Assembly: GCF_002099425.1 (NCBI RefSeq) | Contig: NW_018344185.1 | Location: 1,778,001 to 1,842,000, forward strand | From: Phascolarctos cinereus | Taxonomy: Eukaryota > Chordata > Mammalia > Diprotodontia > Phascolarctidae | Direction of reading: 5' to 3' | Length of the DNA stretch: 64,000 bases | In this document: piece after piece, positions 60,640 through 64,000 of the stretch | How positions within the stretch are numbered: the first letter of the stretch is position 1 | How the letters are laid out: every line of letters starts with the position of its first letter | Made by a program: the position numbers and the translations under genes | The notes under the pieces: generated by a model | Told to the model about the DNA's origin: nothing | The model's database searches: none | The model's input: only the letters and a program-made list of their open reading frames with translations

Positions 60640-61085
60640 TATCAATCAATAAATAAACATTTATTAGGTACCCTCTATGTGCCAAGAATTGTGCTATATG
60701 CTGGGGATACAAAAAGAGGCAAAAGACAGCCCATCCCCTCAAGAAGTTTATAATCTAATGGAGGAGACAAACAAATTAGGGTAGAGATGCAAATGCATAT
60801 ATACAAAGCAAGCTATGGACATGACAATTAGGAAATAATTTTTTTTTTTAGGCAATTGGGGTTAAGTGACTTGCCCAGGGTCACACAGCTAATAAGTGTC
60901 AAGTGTTGGGTTTGAGGCCAGATTTGAACTCAAGTCCTCCTGACTTCAAGGATGGTACTCTATCCTTTGTGCCACCTAGCTGCCCCCTTTAGGAAATAAT
61001 TAATGGAGAGAAAGCACTAGAATTAAGAGGGATTGGGGAAGGATTCCAATAAAAGATGGGACATGGCAGTCTCTTAAAATGGAAA
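60640..61085 (+). repeat. Ancient dispersed repeat (fullest copy), split by a SINE
   Basis: AAACATTTATTAGGTACCCT, GGGGATACAAAAAGAGGCAA, CAAGAAGTTTATAATCTAAT, then after the SINE AAGCACTAGAATTAAGAGGG and ATTGGGGAAGGATTCCAATA. It is the best copy in the window of the family also at 43541, 48941, 57000 and 58003. Confidence 0.65.
60828..61001 (-). mobile_element. WSINE1-type SINE (antisense) with TSD
   Basis: The body, 60841-60988, read in reverse starts GGGGGCAGCTAGGTGGCACA and ends with a T-rich (A-rich in sense) tail at 60841. A perfect 13-bp TSD, TTAGGAAATAATT, lies at 60828-60840 and 60989-61001. Confidence 0.95.
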
Positions 61086-62640
61086 CTGTTTCTAGCATCA
61101 TTATATTTTCTGCATTCTTCCTAATTATTTATTTTGAAGACAATGGAAAGTCATGGCAAAGAGGGGAGGGGAAACCTAACTGCTTTATATTGGAGACACA
61201 GAGGGTGGGAAAATTCTATCTTAAAATATCTGAATATTTGTGAACTTATCATTTAATCAGCTTATTAAACTAAGTTAAACTAAAATTCAATGAGAACTGC
61301 CTGTTCCAAATTAATATTCCCCTTATCCAGATTTAAAACGTATCAAATTCTCAGCCTGAAGATCCTGCTTGTGGCTTTCCACAGTGATATATGGTAGCTC
61401 AGCAAGGGATCACCAAGGCTGTGTTTCTCTGATGCATTGTGGTACAATGCCGTATGAGTGATCTCTAGGAAGAATGTGAATTTCTGATGCATATCCTATT
61501 TCATATTTTACTTTTGAAGATAATTTTAATAAGAATCAATGTAGAGATCAAACACTGAAGCAATCAATTAATAAAAAAAAAGCAATGATAGAAGACATGG
61601 AATGGAGCATTACTCAGGCTTAAAGAAAAGAATCATGTAAAGAACTGTTAGGCTTGAAAATAATTGAACTGCTAAAGTTGTTAACAACATATATAAAACT
61701 GAAATCCTACTTTCCCATTTTTAAATCCATGAATAGAATATCCTAGGATTCTAAAAATGAATAAAATTCTTCTTTTCATGCTCAGCATGTCTGCTTCTAT
61801 CTATGGTTTCTCCTTAAAAAAAAAAATGAGGCTTATTTTTTCCTAATCTTAGTTCTCACTTGAGAGCAGTTTTACAGCAAAGCAAATCCAAGTTTGGGCC
61901 AAATTCTACGTTGGGATAGTAAGACATGATGGAGGAAACAGAAAATACAAAACAGTTATCAAGATTTCCATAAAATTATATATAAAATTCTAGCAAAAAC
62001 ATAATGTAAGTGTAAATTTCTTTATATAGATTTGGGAAATCAATTTGTACAAATAAAGAATGAGGGAGATTAACCTGACTCAACATGAGATTACAAGGGA
62101 AACACCTAAGGCTTTTATTTTTATTTGGGGGTGGTGAGGATGGTGTAATTAATGTTGAGGGCATCAGGAGGGAAAGTTAAAGGATGCAGCAACTGTTTGC
62201 AGTGAGTAAGAAGGCAAAGACATTCTTGTTAGAAGATGAAATTGTTCACCTCTTATTTTTTCTTTGTCCATTTTATAAGAATATTTTTAGGACCTTGATG
62301 AATAGAACCAAAATAGATAACAAATAGAAGAAATGCAGGTAAGTACACATATACTCTCAGGCAGCAGCTAGCTGCTTTGGAATAGGTTAACGTGGTTCAC
62401 CCTGATAAATTGAATCCTAAAGTAATAAAGTAGTTAAAAGATAGGATTTTTGAGGAACTGTTAACCACTTTCAAAAATAGCTTGGTGAATGGGTATGTTA
62501 TGGTTGAAATTCCTGTGTGGTGATGACTCATAAATTCTATCAGTCTGTGTTTTGATCTCTGCTTCCATTTTACTTTTGTGATTTAAAAAAAATAGAGACC
62601 GAAAGGTTTTTTTGTTTACTCACAATTTCCTGGAAGTCTT
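61086..62640. other. Unique non-coding interval
   Basis: About 1.5 kb with no repeat or gene recognised. The stretch at about 61230-61480 is complex and could be conserved non-coding sequence, but this cannot be judged from one genome. Confidence 0.35.
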
Positions 62641-62644
62641 ATGA

Positions 62645-62800
62645 TTTTTTTAGATGAGAAGTGTCAAACTCAAATAGAAACAGGTCCCTGTGGCTACATA
62701 TTGACTTAGAAAGTCATAAATTAACATTATCAATGTTGTATTCTAGTTATATTATTCATATTTAAGTAAATTTATTTTTTTAAAAACTATTGACATATTT
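62645..62800 (+). mobile_element. Possible ancient hAT-like relic
   Basis: AAGTGTCAAACTCAAATAGA, CCCTGTGGCTACATATTGAC then TTAGAAAGTCATAAATTAAC has the look of an old dispersed repeat. The family is uncertain. Confidence 0.3.
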
Positions 62801-62867
62801 TGCTTTTACATCACATAAATATTCCCCTAAATTCTTCCTATTCTCCACTCCCAAAGAGCCATTTCTT

Positions 62868-63441
62868 TTTTTTTTTTAACTTTTGCTTTTAATACTTTGG
62901 TTCCAAATTTTCTCCCTTTCTCCCTCCCCACTCATCCTCATAGAGAAGGCAAGCAACTCAATACAAGTTATACATGTGTAGTCATGCAAACACTTCCATG
63001 GTAGTCATGTTGTGAAAAACAAAGCATATTTCCCTTAATCCTATGCCCCTCCCCATTTATTCTATTCTCTCTTTTGACCTTGTTTCTCCTTAGAAGTGTT
63101 TGCTTCTGATTACCCCCCAATCTGCCCTCCCCTCTTTCATCCTCCTGCTCTCCTGTCCCTTCCCCCCCCATTTTCCTGTAGGGTAAGATAGATTTCCATA
63201 CCCAATTGAGTGTGTATATTATTCTCTCCTTAAGCCAAATCCAATGAGAGTAAGATTCACTCACTCCCTCTCGCCTTTCCCCACTTCCCTTCCACTGTAA
63301 AAGCCTTTTCTTGTCTGTTTTTTGTGAGATAATTTACCCCATTCTACCTCTCTTTCTTTCTTTCTGTATAATCTTCTCTCACTCCTTAATTTTATTCTCC
63401 AGATATCACCCCTTCATCTTCAACTCACCCTGTGCCATCTG

Positions 63442-63489
<48 letters not shown>

Positions 63490-64000
63490 CCCATCTATCT
63501 ACATACACATAATTTTTCCCTCCAACTGCCCTAATACTGACAAAAGCCTCATGAGTTACAAATATCATCTTTCCACGCAGAACGTAAACAGTTCAACCTT
63601 AGTAAATCTCTTATGATTTCTCTTTCCTGATTACCTCTTCATGTTTCTCTTGAGTCTTGTATCTGAAAGTCAAATTTTCTATTCAGCTCTGGTCTTTTCA
63701 TAAAGAATGCTTGAAAGTCCTCTATTTCACTGAAATACCATTTTTTCCCTGGAAGGGTTATGCTCAGTTTTGCTGGGTAGGTGATTCTTGGTAGTAATCC
63801 TATCACTTTTGCCCTCTGGAATATTATATTCTAAGCCCTCCACTCCATTAATGTAGAAGCTGCTAAATCTTGTGTTATCCTGATTGTGTTTCCATAATAC
63901 TTGAATTGTTTCTTTCTGACTACTTGCAATATTTTCTCCTTGACCTGGGAACTCTGGAATTTGGCTATAATATTTCTAGGAGTTTTCCTTTGGGGATCTC
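62868..64000 (-). mobile_element. HAL1 element (copy C), 3' part, truncated by window end
   Basis: On the minus strand the window holds the 3' UTR (to about 63640) and the ORF1 C-terminal domain (63650-64000, including the TTAATGTAGAAGCTGCTAAA and TCTTGTGTTATCCTGATTGT blocks on plus). It aligns with 31330-32450 of copy B but is visibly more diverged. The rest lies beyond 64000. Confidence 0.9.
63442..63489 (+). repeat. (TCTA)n microsatellite in HAL1 3' UTR
   Basis: About 12 TCTA units. The same position in HAL1 copies A and B has only about three units (12056-12067 and 31930-31942). Confidence 0.95.

Noticed and set aside
63421-63500. CRISPR-like array
   Set aside because: Tandem TCTA units without spacers; a simple microsatellite in a mammalian repeat.

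Overview
This window reads as a marsupial chromosome segment with no host protein-coding gene that I can recognise. The evidence is the repeat content. There are many copies of a tRNA-headed SINE beginning GGGGCAGCTAGGTGGC, of the kind called WSINE1 or WALLSI in Australian marsupials. There is also a MAR1-type SINE with a BovB/RTE-like tail, Ther-1/MIR CORE-SINEs, marsupial L1, half-L1 (HAL1) elements carrying only ORF1, and RTE, L2 and L3/CR1 fossils. An Australian marsupial is the best guess; the species cannot be fixed by eye. Family names come from pattern memory, not a database search.

Layout. 1-2.3 kb: an internally deleted old L1 (minus) with a MAR1 SINE in its 3' UTR. 3.2-5.1 kb: a 5'-truncated L1 (minus). 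6.6-9.3 kb: an old HAL1 and a separate L1/HAL1 5' end, both lying in one split SINE. 9.3-9.7 kb: L2. 9.99-12.9 kb: a full-length HAL1 (plus) with a 13-bp target-site duplication (TSD). 15.1-21.7 kb: an ORF1 relic, an L1 carrying ORF1 and ORF2 (plus) and another ORF1 fragment. 21.8-25.3 kb: an RTE LINE interrupted by a hAT DNA transposon. 25.5 kb: a SINE with a 14-bp TSD. 25.7-36.3 kb: a large minus-strand L1 composite with two successive 5'UTR/ORF1 segments, a second full-length HAL1 nested inside it with an 18-bp TSD, and a SINE.

37-49 kb is poorer in LINEs: old MIR/Ther-1 copies, two young SINEs, a short L1 insertion with a 14-bp TSD, and a roughly 210-bp inverted repeat with a spacer of about 1 kb (44685-46096) that no family I know explains. 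49-56 kb: L3/CR1, two L1 ORF2 tails in tandem, and an internally deleted L1 with both ends present. 56-64 kb: an RTE 3' end, microsatellites, a nested L2/MIR region, a TA-flanked palindromic mariner-type MITE, a SINE inside an older repeat, and the 3' part of a third HAL1 that runs off the window.

Nothing here works as a pathway. The elements are linked mechanistically: L1 proteins presumably moved the HAL1s, and the RTE machinery presumably moved the MAR1-like SINEs. The nested insertions give a relative age order. No CRISPR, operon, rRNA or free-standing tRNA gene was seen. I recognised no retrovirus-like or LTR element.
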